This document shows positions 1 through 8,829 of a stretch of DNA of 64,000 nucleotides, piece by piece. The position numbers were made by a program, and so were the translations under genes. Numbering within the stretch: position 1 is the first letter of the stretch; each line of letters opens with the position of its first letter. Source of the DNA: Gammaproteobacteria bacterium (GTDB lineage: Bacteria; Pseudomonadota; Gammaproteobacteria; SZUA-229); NCBI GenBank assembly GCA_029881795.1, contig JAOULX010000004.1, forward strand, positions 62,001 to 126,000, read 5' to 3'. The notes under the pieces are model-generated. The model was not told the origin of the DNA. It saw only the letters and a list, made by a program, of their open reading frames with translations, and searched no databases.

Positions 1-185
1 ATAAACGAATAAACCAGAACAGCAAACGAAATCGTCATGAAAAAAAACTGGCCCTGCGCTGCCGTTTTCGCAACAGCCATCAGATTCAGTTTGTTATTGG
101 CAGCCCCCCAGAGCGGAACAACAGCCTGAAAAAAAGCCATACAAAGTGCCAGTATTAATGCAAAATGTCCTATTTCTGGAAGCAT
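1..185 (-). CDS. ccmF: CcmF, heme lyase subunit, N-terminal fragment
   Basis: The gene runs off the left edge, so only about 61 residues are visible, beginning MLPEIGHFALILALCMAFFQ. This matches the usual CcmF N-terminus, with a first hydrophobic helix and then a PLWGA segment. CcmF is the large inner-membrane subunit of the CcmF/H complex that attaches heme covalently to apocytochrome c in the periplasm. The ATG is preceded by an AAGG ribosome-binding site. The gene follows ccmE after a 125 bp gap, longer than the other gaps in this operon. The call rests on this short piece plus position as the next gene after ccmE. Confidence 0.85.
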   Translation of the reverse strand, partial: MLPEIGHFALILALCMAFFQAVVPLWGAANNKLNLMAVAKTAAQGQFFFMTISFAVLVYSF

Positions 186-310
186 TTTATTACCTTTTTT
201 AGTGTGTTATCTGATCGCGCCAGTGATCTTTTCTGCATCCTGTCATAAAGACCGTTACTTAGACACAGGACTGCAGATCATTCCCATATCGATTGAACAG
301 TCTTTACTGT

Positions 311-748
311 TTAATATGCAGGTGTTGTTTTTGCTTTCATACTTTCTGCCACTTCAGGTGGCATATAGTTTTCATCGTGTTTAGCCAGCACTTCCTCGGC
401 TTCAAAAATTCCGTCTTGCCGTAACCGTCCTTTAGAAACGATACCCTGACCTTCCCGAAATAAATCAGGCAGTATGCCGTTATAATAAACCGTGATCACC
501 GACTGGTTATCGGTCAAATCAAAATAGGCTGCCAGACTTTTTTCTTTACGTTTAAAACTACCATTGACAACCATGCCGCCAAGACGAAAATCTTTTCCTG
601 CCGGTGCTTTTCCAGCCTTTACATCAGTGACTGAGAAAAAAAACATCAGGTTTTCATTGAATGCTTTTAATGCGAATGCGGTGGCAATAGCAACACCTAT
701 CACCATTATTGAAATCAGGAATATTCTTTTTTTTCTAGCCGGTGTCAT
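311..748 (-). CDS. ccmE: CcmE, periplasmic heme chaperone
   Basis: The 145-residue protein has a short basic N-terminus, one membrane helix (about residues 8-28) and a periplasmic OB-fold domain. The heme-binding histidine is H124 in the motif LAKHDENYMPPEV, with Tyr128 of the conserved HxxxY arrangement. CcmE takes heme from CcmC with CcmABD and delivers it to CcmF. Length is close to the family norm (about 150-160). Its ATG overlaps the ccmD stop (ATGA), indicating translational coupling. Confidence is high from the intact motif and full operon context. Confidence 0.97.
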   Translation of the reverse strand: MTPARKKRIFLISIMVIGVAIATAFALKAFNENLMFFFSVTDVKAGKAPAGKDFRLGGMVVNGSFKRKEKSLAAYFDLTDNQSVITVYYNGILPDLFREGQGIVSKGRLRQDGIFEAEEVLAKHDENYMPPEVAESMKAKTTPAY

Positions 749-909
749 TTAAGCTGCTCCGCTCTTTCAAGTTGCTTTGTTAGTTTATTCAGCATCGATT
801 TGCGCTGATAGATCGGCAATATTATATTTGCAATTAAAATAAGTGCCGCCACAGCGTATGAGCTCCAGACATAAAACCCGTAACCGCCCATATAAAAAAA
901 TTCTTTCAT
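745..909 (-). CDS. ccmD: CcmD, small heme-export membrane protein
   Basis: This is a 54-residue protein found by reading between ccmC and ccmE. It begins MKEFFYMGGYGFYVWSSYAV, has one hydrophobic helix (about residues 16-35) and ends in a charged tail, LTKQLERAEQLK. The MGGYGFYVW segment is typical of CcmD. The protein stabilises CcmE with the CcmABC transporter and helps release holo-CcmE. It starts 2 bp after the end of ccmC and its stop codon overlaps the ccmE start by 4 bp. A longer competing frame covers the same DNA but does not resemble a protein. Confidence 0.93.
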   Translation of the reverse strand: MKEFFYMGGYGFYVWSSYAVAALILIANIILPIYQRKSMLNKLTKQLERAEQLK

Positions 910-911
910 GC

Positions 912-1658
912 TCAGGCCTCTTTGCTCTGATGTAATAATTCTTTAACCCACTGGGTGTTTCGCTCGCGCTCCAGCAATTCAACCCGCACCCGTAAAAACA
1001 AGGCCCAGACATAATAAATTTTAAACGCAACAGCCATTATTAAAAGCGGCAGCAGCATTCTCATATCGATCGAAGGTTTATCAAACTTGGTTACGGTTGG
1101 CCCCTGATGCAGGGTATTCCACCACTCAACGGAATAATGAATTATGGGTATATTAACCATGCCAACCAGCGCTAATAATGCCACTGCACGGCTGGCGACT
1201 CGTTTATCCGGTATCGCCACGTAGAGCGACATCACGCCCAGATACAAAAACAATAATAATAATTCAGCCGTTAAACGTGCATCCCAGACCCACCAGGCAC
1301 CCCACATCGGTTTACCCCAGAGCGAACCGGTAACTAGTGCCAGCAAAGTAAAACCGGCACCGATCGGCGCACTGCAAACCGCCACGGTTTCTGCCAGTTT
1401 AATTCGCCAGATCAGACCTATTGCGCCAGCAGCAGCCATTGCCATATAAATAAACAGTGACATCCAGGCTGCCGGCACATGAATATAAATAATCCGGTAA
1501 CTCTCACCTTGCTGGTAGTCTGTCGGTGCGGCTATTAACCCACCATAAAGACCCGCTATTAACAGCAACAGTGTGATCGCACCCAGCCAGGGTATCCATA
1601 AACCACTGAGGCGATAAAAATACGGTGGTGAGGCGGTTTTATGAATGAATTTCATCAT
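912..1658 (-). CDS. ccmC: CcmC, heme transfer protein of cytochrome c maturation
   Basis: This is a 248-residue polytopic membrane protein with about six helices. The tryptophan-rich WWD signature reads WGAWWVWDARLT at about residues 119-130. Two periplasmic histidines flanking this loop (in YIHVPAAW and PIIHYSVEWWNTLHQG) are the known axial heme ligands of the family. CcmC loads heme onto CcmE. It sits between ccmB (1 bp gap) and ccmD (2 bp gap). Either of two adjacent ATG codons could be the start. Confidence 0.97.
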   Translation of the reverse strand: MMKFIHKTASPPYFYRLSGLWIPWLGAITLLLLIAGLYGGLIAAPTDYQQGESYRIIYIHVPAAWMSLFIYMAMAAAGAIGLIWRIKLAETVAVCSAPIGAGFTLLALVTGSLWGKPMWGAWWVWDARLTAELLLLFLYLGVMSLYVAIPDKRVASRAVALLALVGMVNIPIIHYSVEWWNTLHQGPTVTKFDKPSIDMRMLLPLLIMAVAFKIYYVWALFLRVRVELLERERNTQWVKELLHQSKEA

Positions 1659-1659
1659 A

Positions 1660-2343
1660 TCAGCTTAAACTCAGTTTCAGTGCTGCGGCAGTAGGCCACG
1701 GCGTTAAGGTAATGGCTAATAGTAAAAATGACGCCAGGATCCATAATTGCGCGGTAACGGGCATACCCGACATCGCCATTTCTATCGCATTGGTTGCGAA
1801 AATCAGTACCGGCACATAAAACGGTAACACCAGCAAAGATAATAAAATACCACCGCGTTTAAGTCCCACGGTTAAAGCAATAGCGACAGCGCCAATCAGG
1901 CTTAATACCGGAGTGCCTAGTAATAAGGTTAAAACAAGCAGCCCGATCACATCTTGATCAAGCCCAAGAAATAGCGCTAAAAGCGGTGCGATGATCATTA
2001 AAGGCAAGCCGGTGATCAACCAGTGAGCCAGTACCTTTGCCAGCACCAGGATACTAGTCGGGTGTGCGTTTAATAATAATAGCTCGAGTGAACCGTCTTC
2101 AAAGTCTGAGCGAAATATAGTATCCAGCGAGAGCATCGCCGCGAGCAAGGCCGCTACCCAGATAATACCCGGAGCCATGGTTTGTAAGAGCCGGGTTTCT
2201 GCACCGGTGCCCAGTGGAAACAAGGTCACTACCAGCACAAAAAACAATAGCGGATTAAATAATTCGGCGCGGTGACGAAATGCCAGTAACAGATCGCGCT
2301 TTAACAGCGCTAAAAATACCCGTGACAGTGATCCCTGACTCAT
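1660..2343 (-). CDS. ccmB: CcmB, heme exporter membrane subunit
   Basis: A 227-residue integral membrane protein with about six hydrophobic segments and the family sequence FRSDFEDGSLELLLL near residue 75. It forms an ABC transporter with CcmA; the complex uses ATP to release holo-CcmE from CcmC. The length matches the family (about 220). The start overlaps the ccmA stop by 4 bp (ATGA), as expected for subunits made together. Confidence 0.96.
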   Translation of the reverse strand: MSQGSLSRVFLALLKRDLLLAFRHRAELFNPLLFFVLVVTLFPLGTGAETRLLQTMAPGIIWVAALLAAMLSLDTIFRSDFEDGSLELLLLNAHPTSILVLAKVLAHWLITGLPLMIIAPLLALFLGLDQDVIGLLVLTLLLGTPVLSLIGAVAIALTVGLKRGGILLSLLVLPFYVPVLIFATNAIEMAMSGMPVTAQLWILASFLLLAITLTPWPTAAALKLSLS

Positions 2344-2978
2344 TGGCTAAGGCTCAGCTTTATGACTTTGTCGTTGTCAAATGAAACACTGTGATGTGAC
2401 GTCATAATAACCAGCCCTCCCTGTTCAAGCTGTGCATTAATTTCCCGCTCCACCATGGCGATACCCTTTTTATCGAGCGCAGTAAACGGTTCATCAAGAA
2501 TCCATAAGTAGGCACCTGATAATAACAAGCGCGCCAACGCCAGTCGACGACGCTGCCCTGCCGACAGGTTTGAGACCTGTAAATCATCAAAGTGTTCCAA
2601 TCCTACCCGCTCGAGGACGTCTTTTATAGTGTTGTTGTTGCCGAGTGCTAATGAACGCGAAAATTCGAGATTTTCAGTCACGCTTAAATCCAGTTTATTA
2701 CCATCAAGATGACCCAGAAATGCCATCTCACCGGCATAGCTTTCCTGGCCGTGTACCGCAATAGATGATTTTTGATCGTCAGACTGTCTTACCCAGGTCA
2801 CCTGCCCTTGTTCGGGCAGCCGTATGCCGCACAGAATACGCAGCAAAGAGGTTTTACCACTGCCGTTATCGCCTTCTACCAGCAATAACTGACCTGAAAA
2901 CAAATTAATGTTCACGTCGCTAAACAAGATCCGGTCGTCTCTGATACAACTCAGATCACGCACTTCGAGGGACATCAT
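2340..2978 (-). CDS. ccmA: CcmA, ATPase of the heme-export ABC transporter
   Basis: This 212-residue ABC ATPase has a Walker A motif GDNGSGKT near residue 37, signature LSAGQRRRLALARLL, and Walker B LWILDEP, all intact. With CcmB it forms the ATPase module of the system I cytochrome c maturation machinery. It is the first gene of the visible ccm operon. The next gene upstream is a separate VOC protein 111 bp away, so a promoter probably lies in 2979-3089. Two ATG codons in tandem open the gene; the choice changes one residue only. Confidence 0.97.
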   Translation of the reverse strand: MMSLEVRDLSCIRDDRILFSDVNINLFSGQLLLVEGDNGSGKTSLLRILCGIRLPEQGQVTWVRQSDDQKSSIAVHGQESYAGEMAFLGHLDGNKLDLSVTENLEFSRSLALGNNNTIKDVLERVGLEHFDDLQVSNLSAGQRRRLALARLLLSGAYLWILDEPFTALDKKGIAMVEREINAQLEQGGLVIMTSHHSVSFDNDKVIKLSLSQ

Positions 2979-3089
2979 ATTTTTTATTATTCTCTATTTA
3001 AGTGTTATGTCCATATAACCTGAAGTTAACACATCCTTATAGCCACTTCAAAACGACTGATTATATTTATTATATTTTCTTAATCTCGG

Positions 3090-3473
3090 TTAACTTTTAT
3101 GCTTAATCTGTTCGATACATTCGACCGCATTGGCATCCGGGTCTCGACAAAACAAAGCTTTGCGGCCTGACTTACTTAAGCTGTAAGCAATACCGGCATT
3201 ATCCAGCGCCTGTATCAGCTGCTGCAGATCATCCACCAGTAATGCCATATGCCGGTCACGTCCGCCATGTAACGGACGACTCGCTGCTGAATCGGGATTG
3301 GGCAGTTCAAGTAAATGGATTTGCTGCTGGCCAACATTAAGCCAGGCACCAGGATAACCCAAATCGGGCCGAGCAGAATCGAGCTCAAGCCCAAGCACGC
3401 CCTGATAAAATGCCAGCGAATCATTCGTATTATTCACAATAACGCTGCAATGATGCATGGCTAAAACCGCCAT
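3090..3473 (-). CDS. VOC superfamily (glyoxalase-like) protein
   Basis: This 127-residue single-domain protein has the two beta-alpha-beta-beta-beta repeats of the vicinal oxygen chelate fold. It opens with MHHCSVIVNNTNDSLAFYQ and closes with CRDPDANAVECIEQ. Possible metal ligands are H7 or H8, the His in IHLLE, and the final glutamate of VECIE. The substrate cannot be told from the sequence; dioxygenases, isomerases and resistance proteins share this fold. A strong GGAGGAG ribosome-binding site precedes the ATG. It is divergent from dapC, with the two starts 134 bp apart. Confidence 0.82.
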   Translation of the reverse strand: MAVLAMHHCSVIVNNTNDSLAFYQGVLGLELDSARPDLGYPGAWLNVGQQQIHLLELPNPDSAASRPLHGGRDRHMALLVDDLQQLIQALDNAGIAYSLSKSGRKALFCRDPDANAVECIEQIKHKS

Positions 3474-3522
3474 ATCTCCTCCAAAAGATGCTTTTGCGAC
3501 TGCATTCAGTCACCGAATCCCC

Positions 3523-3528
3523 TATAAT
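3523..3528 (+). promoter_or_regulatory. candidate -10 element for dapC
   Basis: A perfect TATAAT hexamer lies 80 bp before the dapC start, in the gap between the two divergent genes. No good -35 sits at 16-18 bp; TTGCGA at 3494-3499 is too far (23 bp). It is the only clear promoter element in this gap. Confidence 0.4.
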
Positions 3529-3607
3529 AACCGACTTTTGTGGCCAACTTCGCTGTTTTGTAGGCCGATTTTAATCCCGACCTTGTCAATCACCTGTACA
3601 TAATTCA

Positions 3608-4813
3608 ATGAATCCCGATTTAAAACGATTGCAGCCTTACCCGTTTGAAAAATTAGCCGCGCTCAAAGCAGGAGTGACACCACCGGAGTCACTTCAGCAT
3701 ATCGCCTTATCTATCGGCGAGCCAAAACACGATGCCCCCGGCTTTGTCGTCGATGCACTGGTCGCTGCAATGCCAAGCCTTAACACTTACCCATTGACTA
3801 AAGGCATGCCTGCATTACGCCAGAGCATATCTGACTGGCTGCAAAAGCGTTTTCAGTTAGCCGCTGCAACACTGGATATCGAAACCAATATATTACCCGT
3901 TGCCGGTACCCGTGAAGCCCTGTTTGCCTTTGCTCAGGCCGTGATCAACAAGCAAAGCGAGTCCACTCCACTGGTTTTAATGCCTAATCCGTTTTACCAG
4001 ATTTACGAAGGTGCGGCCTTTTTAGCCGGCGCGACGCCCTATTTTTACGACACCCGCGCAGAAAATAATTATCTGCCAGACTTTGATGCCATCAGCGACG
4101 ATGTCTGGCAACGCTGCCAGTTACTGTATATCTGCTCGCCCGGCAACCCGACCGGTGCCGTACTCAGCCAGCAATGCCTGCAAGACTTGATTCGCAAAGC
4201 CAGACAGTTTGATTTTGTGATTGCCTCTGACGAATGTTATTCAGAACTGTATTTTGATGAATCCACACCACCGACTGGTTTATTGCAGGCCTCGCATGCA
4301 ATGGGAAATGATAACTACGCAAACTGCGTGGTTTTCCATAGCTTATCAAAACGCTCCAACCTGCCGGGCTTACGTTCCGGTTTCGTGGCCGGTGATGCCA
4401 GTGTATTAAGCGGATTCCTCAGTTATCGCACCTATCACGGCTGCGCCTTGCCGCCGACGCACCAGATAGCCAGCATCGCAGCCTGGCAGGACGAACAACA
4501 CGTCAGACAAAACCGCATGTTTTATACCGAGAAATTTAAAGCCGTTATCGATATACTACAGCCCGTTATTGAGGTGCAGATGCCAGCGGCATCTTTTTAC
4601 ATCTGGCTGAAAACACCAGTTTGCGAACAGGAATTTGCCAAACAACTGTTTGCCACACAAAACGTTACCGTATTGCCAGGCTCATACCTGTCACGTGATA
4701 ACAACGGATTCAACCCCGGTGCCGGGCATGTACGCATGGCACTGGTTGCTCCTCTTGATGAATGCATCGAGGCAGCAAAGCGAATTAAACAGTTCATCGC
4801 AACACTGAACTAA
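3608..4813 (+). CDS. dapC: succinyldiaminopimelate transaminase DapC
   Basis: This 401-residue fold-type I PLP aminotransferase resembles the DapC branch found beside dapD in many proteobacteria. The PLP lysine is K248 in SLSKRSNLPGLRSGF. The substrate-side segment NPFYQIYEGAAFLAG, the CSPGNPTG motif and the ASDECYSELYFD motif (Asp and Tyr contacting the pyridine ring) are intact. It converts N-succinyl-2-amino-6-oxopimelate to N-succinyl-diaminopimelate with glutamate. The next gene, dapD, makes the preceding intermediate, which supports DapC over other class I aminotransferases. Gap to dapD is 68 bp. Confidence 0.9.
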   Translation: MNPDLKRLQPYPFEKLAALKAGVTPPESLQHIALSIGEPKHDAPGFVVDALVAAMPSLNTYPLTKGMPALRQSISDWLQKRFQLAAATLDIETNILPVAGTREALFAFAQAVINKQSESTPLVLMPNPFYQIYEGAAFLAGATPYFYDTRAENNYLPDFDAISDDVWQRCQLLYICSPGNPTGAVLSQQCLQDLIRKARQFDFVIASDECYSELYFDESTPPTGLLQASHAMGNDNYANCVVFHSLSKRSNLPGLRSGFVAGDASVLSGFLSYRTYHGCALPPTHQIASIAAWQDEQHVRQNRMFYTEKFKAVIDILQPVIEVQMPAASFYIWLKTPVCEQEFAKQLFATQNVTVLPGSYLSRDNNGFNPGAGHVRMALVAPLDECIEAAKRIKQFIATLN

Positions 4814-4881
4814 TCACTTATTTAATTACTTAATGCGCTATTTCGCTAACCGCGAAAACGACATTAAATAAACCGGAGAAA

Positions 4882-5709
4882 ATGATGGAAGACATCAAAA
4901 AAATTATCGAAGAAGCTTTCGAGCGTCGCGCCGATATCACCCCTCGCAATGCAGAAGCTCATGTTATTGATGCGGTTAACACCGTTATCGGCATGCTGGA
5001 CTCAGGCGAACAGCGCGTTGCAGAGAAAAAAGACGGTGACTGGATCACTAATGAATGGCTGAAAAAAGCCGTGTTATTGTCTTTCCGTATAAATGACAAC
5101 AACTTCATCAAGGGCGGCTTCACTAACTACTACGATAAATGTCCATCAAAATTTGCCGACATGAATTCAAAAGACTTCCGTGAAACCGGCGTTCGTGTCG
5201 TGCCACCCGCAACAGCTCGTTTTGGTTCATTCATCGGTTCTGGCACTGTGCTGATGCCTTCTTACGTTAATATCGGTGCTTATGTTGATTCTGGCACCAT
5301 GGTCGATACCTGGGCAACCGTTGGTTCTTGCGCACAAATTGGTAAAAATGTTCACCTTTCCGGTGGCGTTGGCATCGGTGGTGTTTTAGAGCCGTTACAG
5401 GCAACTCCCACCATTATTGAAGACAACTGTTTCATCGGTGCTCGTTCAGAAGTGGTCGAAGGCGTGATCGTTGAAGAAGGCTCGGTTATTTCAATGGGTG
5501 TTTACATTGGCCAGAGCACCAAAATATTCAATCGTATGACCGGTGAAGTGACTTACGGCCGCATCCCGAAAGGCTCAGTAGTGGTATCGGGCAACCTGCC
5601 ATCTAAAGACGGCACTTACAGCCTGTACTGTGCGGTAATCGTAAAGCAAGTTGATGCCAAAACATTAGGCAAAGTAGGTATTAACGAATTGCTTCGTGAT
5701 ATCGACTAA
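4882..5709 (+). CDS. dapD: tetrahydrodipicolinate N-succinyltransferase DapD
   Basis: This 275-residue protein has an N-terminal helical domain and then a left-handed beta-helix of hexapeptide repeats (about residues 100-230). Examples are [20 protein letters not shown] and [20 protein letters not shown]. It adds succinyl from succinyl-CoA to tetrahydrodipicolinate in the succinylase route to meso-diaminopimelate and lysine. The family usually has 274 residues. A GGAGAA ribosome-binding site precedes two tandem ATGs at 4882 and 4885; either may be used. A terminator follows the stop. Confidence 0.97.
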   Translation: MMEDIKKIIEEAFERRADITPRNAEAHVIDAVNTVIGMLDSGEQRVAEKKDGDWITNEWLKKAVLLSFRINDNNFIKGGFTNYYDKCPSKFADMNSKDFRETGVRVVPPATARFGSFIGSGTVLMPSYVNIGAYVDSGTMVDTWATVGSCAQIGKNVHLSGGVGIGGVLEPLQATPTIIEDNCFIGARSEVVEGVIVEEGSVISMGVYIGQSTKIFNRMTGEVTYGRIPKGSVVVSGNLPSKDGTYSLYCAVIVKQVDAKTLGKVGINELLRDID

Positions 5710-5728
5710 TTAACATCACTGTTGATAT

Positions 5729-5753
5729 AAAGGGCGCTTCGGCGTCCTTTTTT
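5729..5753 (+). terminator. Rho-independent terminator after dapD
   Basis: A GC-rich hairpin with a TTCG tetraloop (arms AAAGGGCGC and GCGTCCTTT, one G-T wobble) runs into six T residues. It lies 19 bp after the dapD stop. Confidence 0.9.
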
Positions 5754-5767
5754 ATGAGAGAACTATT

Positions 5768-6112
5768 ATGATTACGGTATACGGCATCCCCAATTGCGAC
5801 ACAATGAAAAAAGCCAGAAAATGGCTAGAAGCAAATGGCATCGACTATGAGTTTCACGATTATAAAAAGCAGGGTATCAGCAAAGTCAAACTTAAAGACT
5901 GGTGCAAACAAGCTGACTGGGAACTGTTATTAAATCGTCGCGGCACTACCTGGCGCAAGCTGGATGACGAAACCAAAACCACTGTCAACAAAACTCTGGC
6001 CATCGATATTATGGCAGAAAATACCAGCATCATTAAACGCCCGGTTATTGAAACAGGCAGCGATATTCTGATCGGATTTTCAGTTGAAAGCTTTGAACAG
6101 GCATTTAAATAG
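5768..6112 (+). CDS. ArsC/Spx-family reductase-like protein (YffB type)
   Basis: This 114-residue thioredoxin-fold protein begins MITVYGIPNCDTMKKARKWL. One conserved cysteine is followed by DTMKKA, which is the YffB/Spx pattern rather than a CxxC thioredoxin. The mid-segment LNRRGTTWRKL and the late motif IKRPVIE (cis-Pro region) are family landmarks. YffB proteins bind glutathione and probably act as thiol reductases; the substrate is not known. In many gammaproteobacteria this gene lies among the dap genes, as here. The next gene starts 4 bp later, so the two are probably co-transcribed. Confidence 0.88.
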   Translation: MITVYGIPNCDTMKKARKWLEANGIDYEFHDYKKQGISKVKLKDWCKQADWELLLNRRGTTWRKLDDETKTTVNKTLAIDIMAENTSIIKRPVIETGSDILIGFSVESFEQAFK

Positions 6113-6116
6113 CACG

Positions 6117-6497
6117 ATGAAAATACAATCGCTCGATCATCTGGTTTTAACCGTCAAAGACCTCGATATCAGTATTGATTTTTATTGCAATCGACTGGCT
6201 ATGCAACATATCCGCTTTGCAGACAAACGCCATGCCATCGCTTTTGGTGAGCAAAAAATCAACCTGCATCAGGCCGATAAGATTTTTTTACCGGCAGCAG
6301 GCACGCCGACCATGGGTTCTGCCGATTTATGTTTTATTGTGTCCACACCGATGCCACAGATTATTGAACATCTGAACGCGGCAGGTATCACGATTATTGC
6401 AGGCCCGGTTGAACGAAGCGGCGCACAAGGAAAAATAATATCCGTGTATATCCGCGACCCGGACCAGAACCTGCTGGAGTTGAGTAACCACATCTGA
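6117..6497 (+). CDS. VOC superfamily protein, virulence/fosfomycin-resistance-like branch
   Basis: This is a 126-residue protein with one VOC domain, beginning MKIQSLDHLVLTVKDLDISI and ending YIRDPDQNLLELSNHI. The His of LDHLVLTV, the His of INLHQ and the Glu of LLELS are the likely metal ligands. Reaction unknown. I chose the ATG at 6117, 4 bp after the preceding stop; an in-frame TTG at 6084 would overlap that gene and adds residues not seen in the family. Confidence 0.85.
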   Translation: MKIQSLDHLVLTVKDLDISIDFYCNRLAMQHIRFADKRHAIAFGEQKINLHQADKIFLPAAGTPTMGSADLCFIVSTPMPQIIEHLNAAGITIIAGPVERSGAQGKIISVYIRDPDQNLLELSNHI

Positions 6498-6618
6498 TGA
6501 ACTGAAATACACCAATCAGTGCTATTAACGCTGGTTAGACTGCTGAAGCCGCTGACTTATAGCAGTGGTTCTGCATGCAGCACAGCCTTGTTTACCAAAG
6601 CTGCGCCTCAACAAAACC

Positions 6619-6840
6619 TTAGCCGCCCGTCACATCCACATGCAAGCCTTGTGATGCAATAAAATCAACAATCGATGACGGGCTGACATAAGCCTCATCA
6701 TACTCCACCAACATTTCATGCGGCATTCTGGAATGATAGGCCACATTAACAACATGGCTGTCTGCCATCAGGTTGCTTTTTATAGCCTGAAAGTTTGCTT
6801 CGTTAAGGCTTTCATTGATATACAAATTGACTGAGTGCAT
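6619..6840 (-). CDS. small protein with a possible ferredoxin-like (HMA-type) fold
   Basis: This is a 73-residue protein I do not recognise as a named family. The pattern of strands and helices (VNLYI, then ANFQAIKSNL, VVNVAY, MLVEYDEA, SPSSIVDFIASQG, LHVDV) looks like a beta-alpha-beta-beta-alpha-beta heavy-metal-associated domain. The metal-binding CxxC is absent; the protein has no cysteine. It could be a divergent HMA-fold protein that does not bind metal. A GGAG ribosome-binding site 8 bp before the ATG supports a real gene. No operon partner. Confidence 0.6.
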   Translation of the reverse strand: MHSVNLYINESLNEANFQAIKSNLMADSHVVNVAYHSRMPHEMLVEYDEAYVSPSSIVDFIASQGLHVDVTGG

Positions 6841-6972
6841 CGACCGTCTCCGCTATAACTACTCAAAATCATGTTACAGCCAGATTGAAGACCGAGACAA
6901 ATCAAAATATTTAATTAACGAAATCGAAAAGAATGATCAGTCACTCTGCACACTGATCATTTCTGACCTCGT

Positions 6973-8034
6973 CTAGGATTTTTTTTGCCGGCGCTCTCTG
7001 ACTGCAGCGGCTAGCTGATCCAGCATTTGTGCGCTGTCATCCCAGCTAACACAGGCATCGGTAATGCTTTTACCGTATACCAGACAGTCATCATCGATAT
7101 TCTGGCGACCTTCAACCAGATGTGACTCAATCATTAAACCAAAAATACGCTGATCTCCGGCCGCAATCTGTGCCGCCAAATCCTGGCAAACATCAATCTG
7201 CTTTTTATAATCTTTATTGCTGTTAGCATGAGAGCAGTCAACCATGATTTTTGCCGGCTGAGATTGACTCTGTAACTCGTCTGCTGCCACGTTAATACTG
7301 GCAGCATCATAATTCGGCTTGCCATTACCACCTCTTAAAATGATATGGCAGTCTTCATTACCTTTGGTTGAAAAAATAGCCGAATGGCCCTGCTTGGTCA
7401 GTGACATAAAAACATGTGGCCGCGAAGCGGCATGAATGGCATCAATCGCGATACTTAAACCGCCATTGGTACCGTTTTTAAAGCCAACCGGACAGGATAA
7501 ACCTGAAGCCAGCTCACGGTGCCCCTGACTTTCCGTTGTGCGGGCACCTATTGCACCCCAGCTAATCAGGTCAGCGATGTATTGCGGACTGATAAGATCC
7601 AGAAACTCGGTTGCCGCGGGCACACCCATTTCCGCCAAATCCACTAATAAATGCCGCCCTAAGCGCAGACCTTCATTAATTTTAAAGCTGTTATCCAGAT
7701 GCGGGTCATTAATCAGGCCTTTCCAGCCAACCGTGGTACGCGGTTTTTCAAAATAAAAGCGCATAACGATACACAGATCTTTTGAGTATTCAGCAATTTT
7801 TTCTTTCAGCAAGCGGGCGTATTCACGACCCGCTTCAGGGTCATGTATTGAACAAGGTCCGATGATTACCAGCAGGCGATCATCTTCGTCATTGAGAATC
7901 TGATGAATTTGGTTACGAGTAGAAAAAATCAGCTCTGCCGCCTGATCAGACACGGGAAATTCTTTATGTAATTCTTCAGGTGGAATAACTTCCTGAATAC
8001 CCGTAATGCGTAAATCGTCAGTTTTATACTTCAT
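6973..8034 (-). CDS. aroG: 3-deoxy-7-phosphoheptulonate (DAHP) synthase, class I
   Basis: The 353-residue enzyme condenses phosphoenolpyruvate and erythrose 4-phosphate, the first step of the shikimate pathway. Family motifs are present: VIIGPCSIHD, MRFYFEKPRTTVGWKG, GARTTESQGHRELASGL, VDCSHANSNKDY and MIESHLVEGRQ. These include the metal-binding Cys, His and Glu positions. Length and motifs fit the AroG/F/H type with an N-terminal regulatory extension. Which aromatic amino acid inhibits it cannot be decided by reading, so the aroG symbol is the generic choice. Monocistronic by context. Confidence 0.93.
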   Translation of the reverse strand: MKYKTDDLRITGIQEVIPPEELHKEFPVSDQAAELIFSTRNQIHQILNDEDDRLLVIIGPCSIHDPEAGREYARLLKEKIAEYSKDLCIVMRFYFEKPRTTVGWKGLINDPHLDNSFKINEGLRLGRHLLVDLAEMGVPAATEFLDLISPQYIADLISWGAIGARTTESQGHRELASGLSCPVGFKNGTNGGLSIAIDAIHAASRPHVFMSLTKQGHSAIFSTKGNEDCHIILRGGNGKPNYDAASINVAADELQSQSQPAKIMVDCSHANSNKDYKKQIDVCQDLAAQIAAGDQRIFGLMIESHLVEGRQNIDDDCLVYGKSITDACVSWDDSAQMLDQLAAAVRERRQKKS

Positions 8035-8085
8035 TTGCCGGAAATCTATCCAAAAATCGCTGAAAGGTTAATGATAAAAGAGCGC

Positions 8086-8091
8086 ATTATA
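8086..8091 (-). promoter_or_regulatory. candidate -10 element of the DAHP synthase gene
   Basis: On the minus strand TATAAT lies 52 bp before the aroG-type ATG, followed by a GC-rich GCGC stretch. No convincing -35 is seen at 16-18 bp. I found no obvious TyrR or TrpR operator by eye. Confidence 0.4.
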
Positions 8092-8123
8092 TACCATAAA
8101 TTTGCCCAAGTGGATGCAGGCTT

Positions 8124-8828
8124 TTAAATTCGTTCTGCCCCAAGCAATGGCAATATCTCGAATAAAGTCTGCAGGCTGTGATCGGGCTGCAAGGTCTGCT
8201 CTGGCCAGCCTATCGACTGACGATTTAACCAGATACTGTGCATACCGGCTGCTTTGGAACCTTCGATATCATCGAGTGGATGATCGCCCACAAACAGGAT
8301 TTGATCAGCTGCCAGCGCTGAACTATCAATCAGCCGGTTAAAGATAGCAAGGTCGGGTTTGGCTGCGCCGCTACTTTCTGCCGTTAAAACATAGTCAAAT
8401 AAATGCCCTAACGAAGTAGCGGAAATATCCGCATTACCATTGGTCATTGATGCCAGAAGGTAATTCTGTTTAAGCGAGTTCAGCACCGGCTCAACATCAG
8501 CATAGAACTCGACCTGCTGTCGGGCCTGATAAAAAACCTCAAAAGCTTGCTCTACCCAGCTGTCATCATCACAAAATTCTGCTGCCAATTGCCTTAATGA
8601 AGCCTTTCGAAGTGCCGTCAGATCATGTTTTATATCAGCGCGTTGCTGAGCCAGAGCCAGTCGCTTTTGACGTAATTGTTGTTGCGTGTAGTGCCCGGTT
8701 ATTTCCGGCTGATGAACACAGAGCCACTGATAAAGCGTCTGCTCTGCTTTCATAATAACCGGCATACAGGGCCAGAGCGTATCATCCAGATCAAAACAGA
8801 TCAGTCTGATCTTATTATAATCCGGCAT
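8124..8828 (-). CDS. HAD-superfamily phosphatase, YigB-like
   Basis: This 234-residue HAD hydrolase has motif I CFDLDDTLWP (nucleophile and acid/base Asp), motif II ASMTNGN, Lys in AAKPDLAIF and motif IV VGDHPLDDIEGSKAAGM. The LDDTLWP version and helical cap resemble E. coli YigB, which dephosphorylates 5-amino-6-(5-phosphoribitylamino)uracil (flavin synthesis) and FMN. The substrate is inferred. I placed the start at the ATG just before PDYNKIRLICFDLDD, which leaves 1 bp to the SPOR gene stop; a longer frame would overlap that gene by 47 bp. Confidence 0.82.
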   Translation of the reverse strand: MPDYNKIRLICFDLDDTLWPCMPVIMKAEQTLYQWLCVHQPEITGHYTQQQLRQKRLALAQQRADIKHDLTALRKASLRQLAAEFCDDDSWVEQAFEVFYQARQQVEFYADVEPVLNSLKQNYLLASMTNGNADISATSLGHLFDYVLTAESSGAAKPDLAIFNRLIDSSALAADQILFVGDHPLDDIEGSKAAGMHSIWLNRQSIGWPEQTLQPDHSLQTLFEILPLLGAERI

Positions 8829-8829
8829 A

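Noticed and set aside
785-1030. 81-codon frame across ccmD and the end of ccmC
   Set aside because: It overlaps both genes in another frame, while the 54-codon ccmD frame matches the family and operon order exactly.
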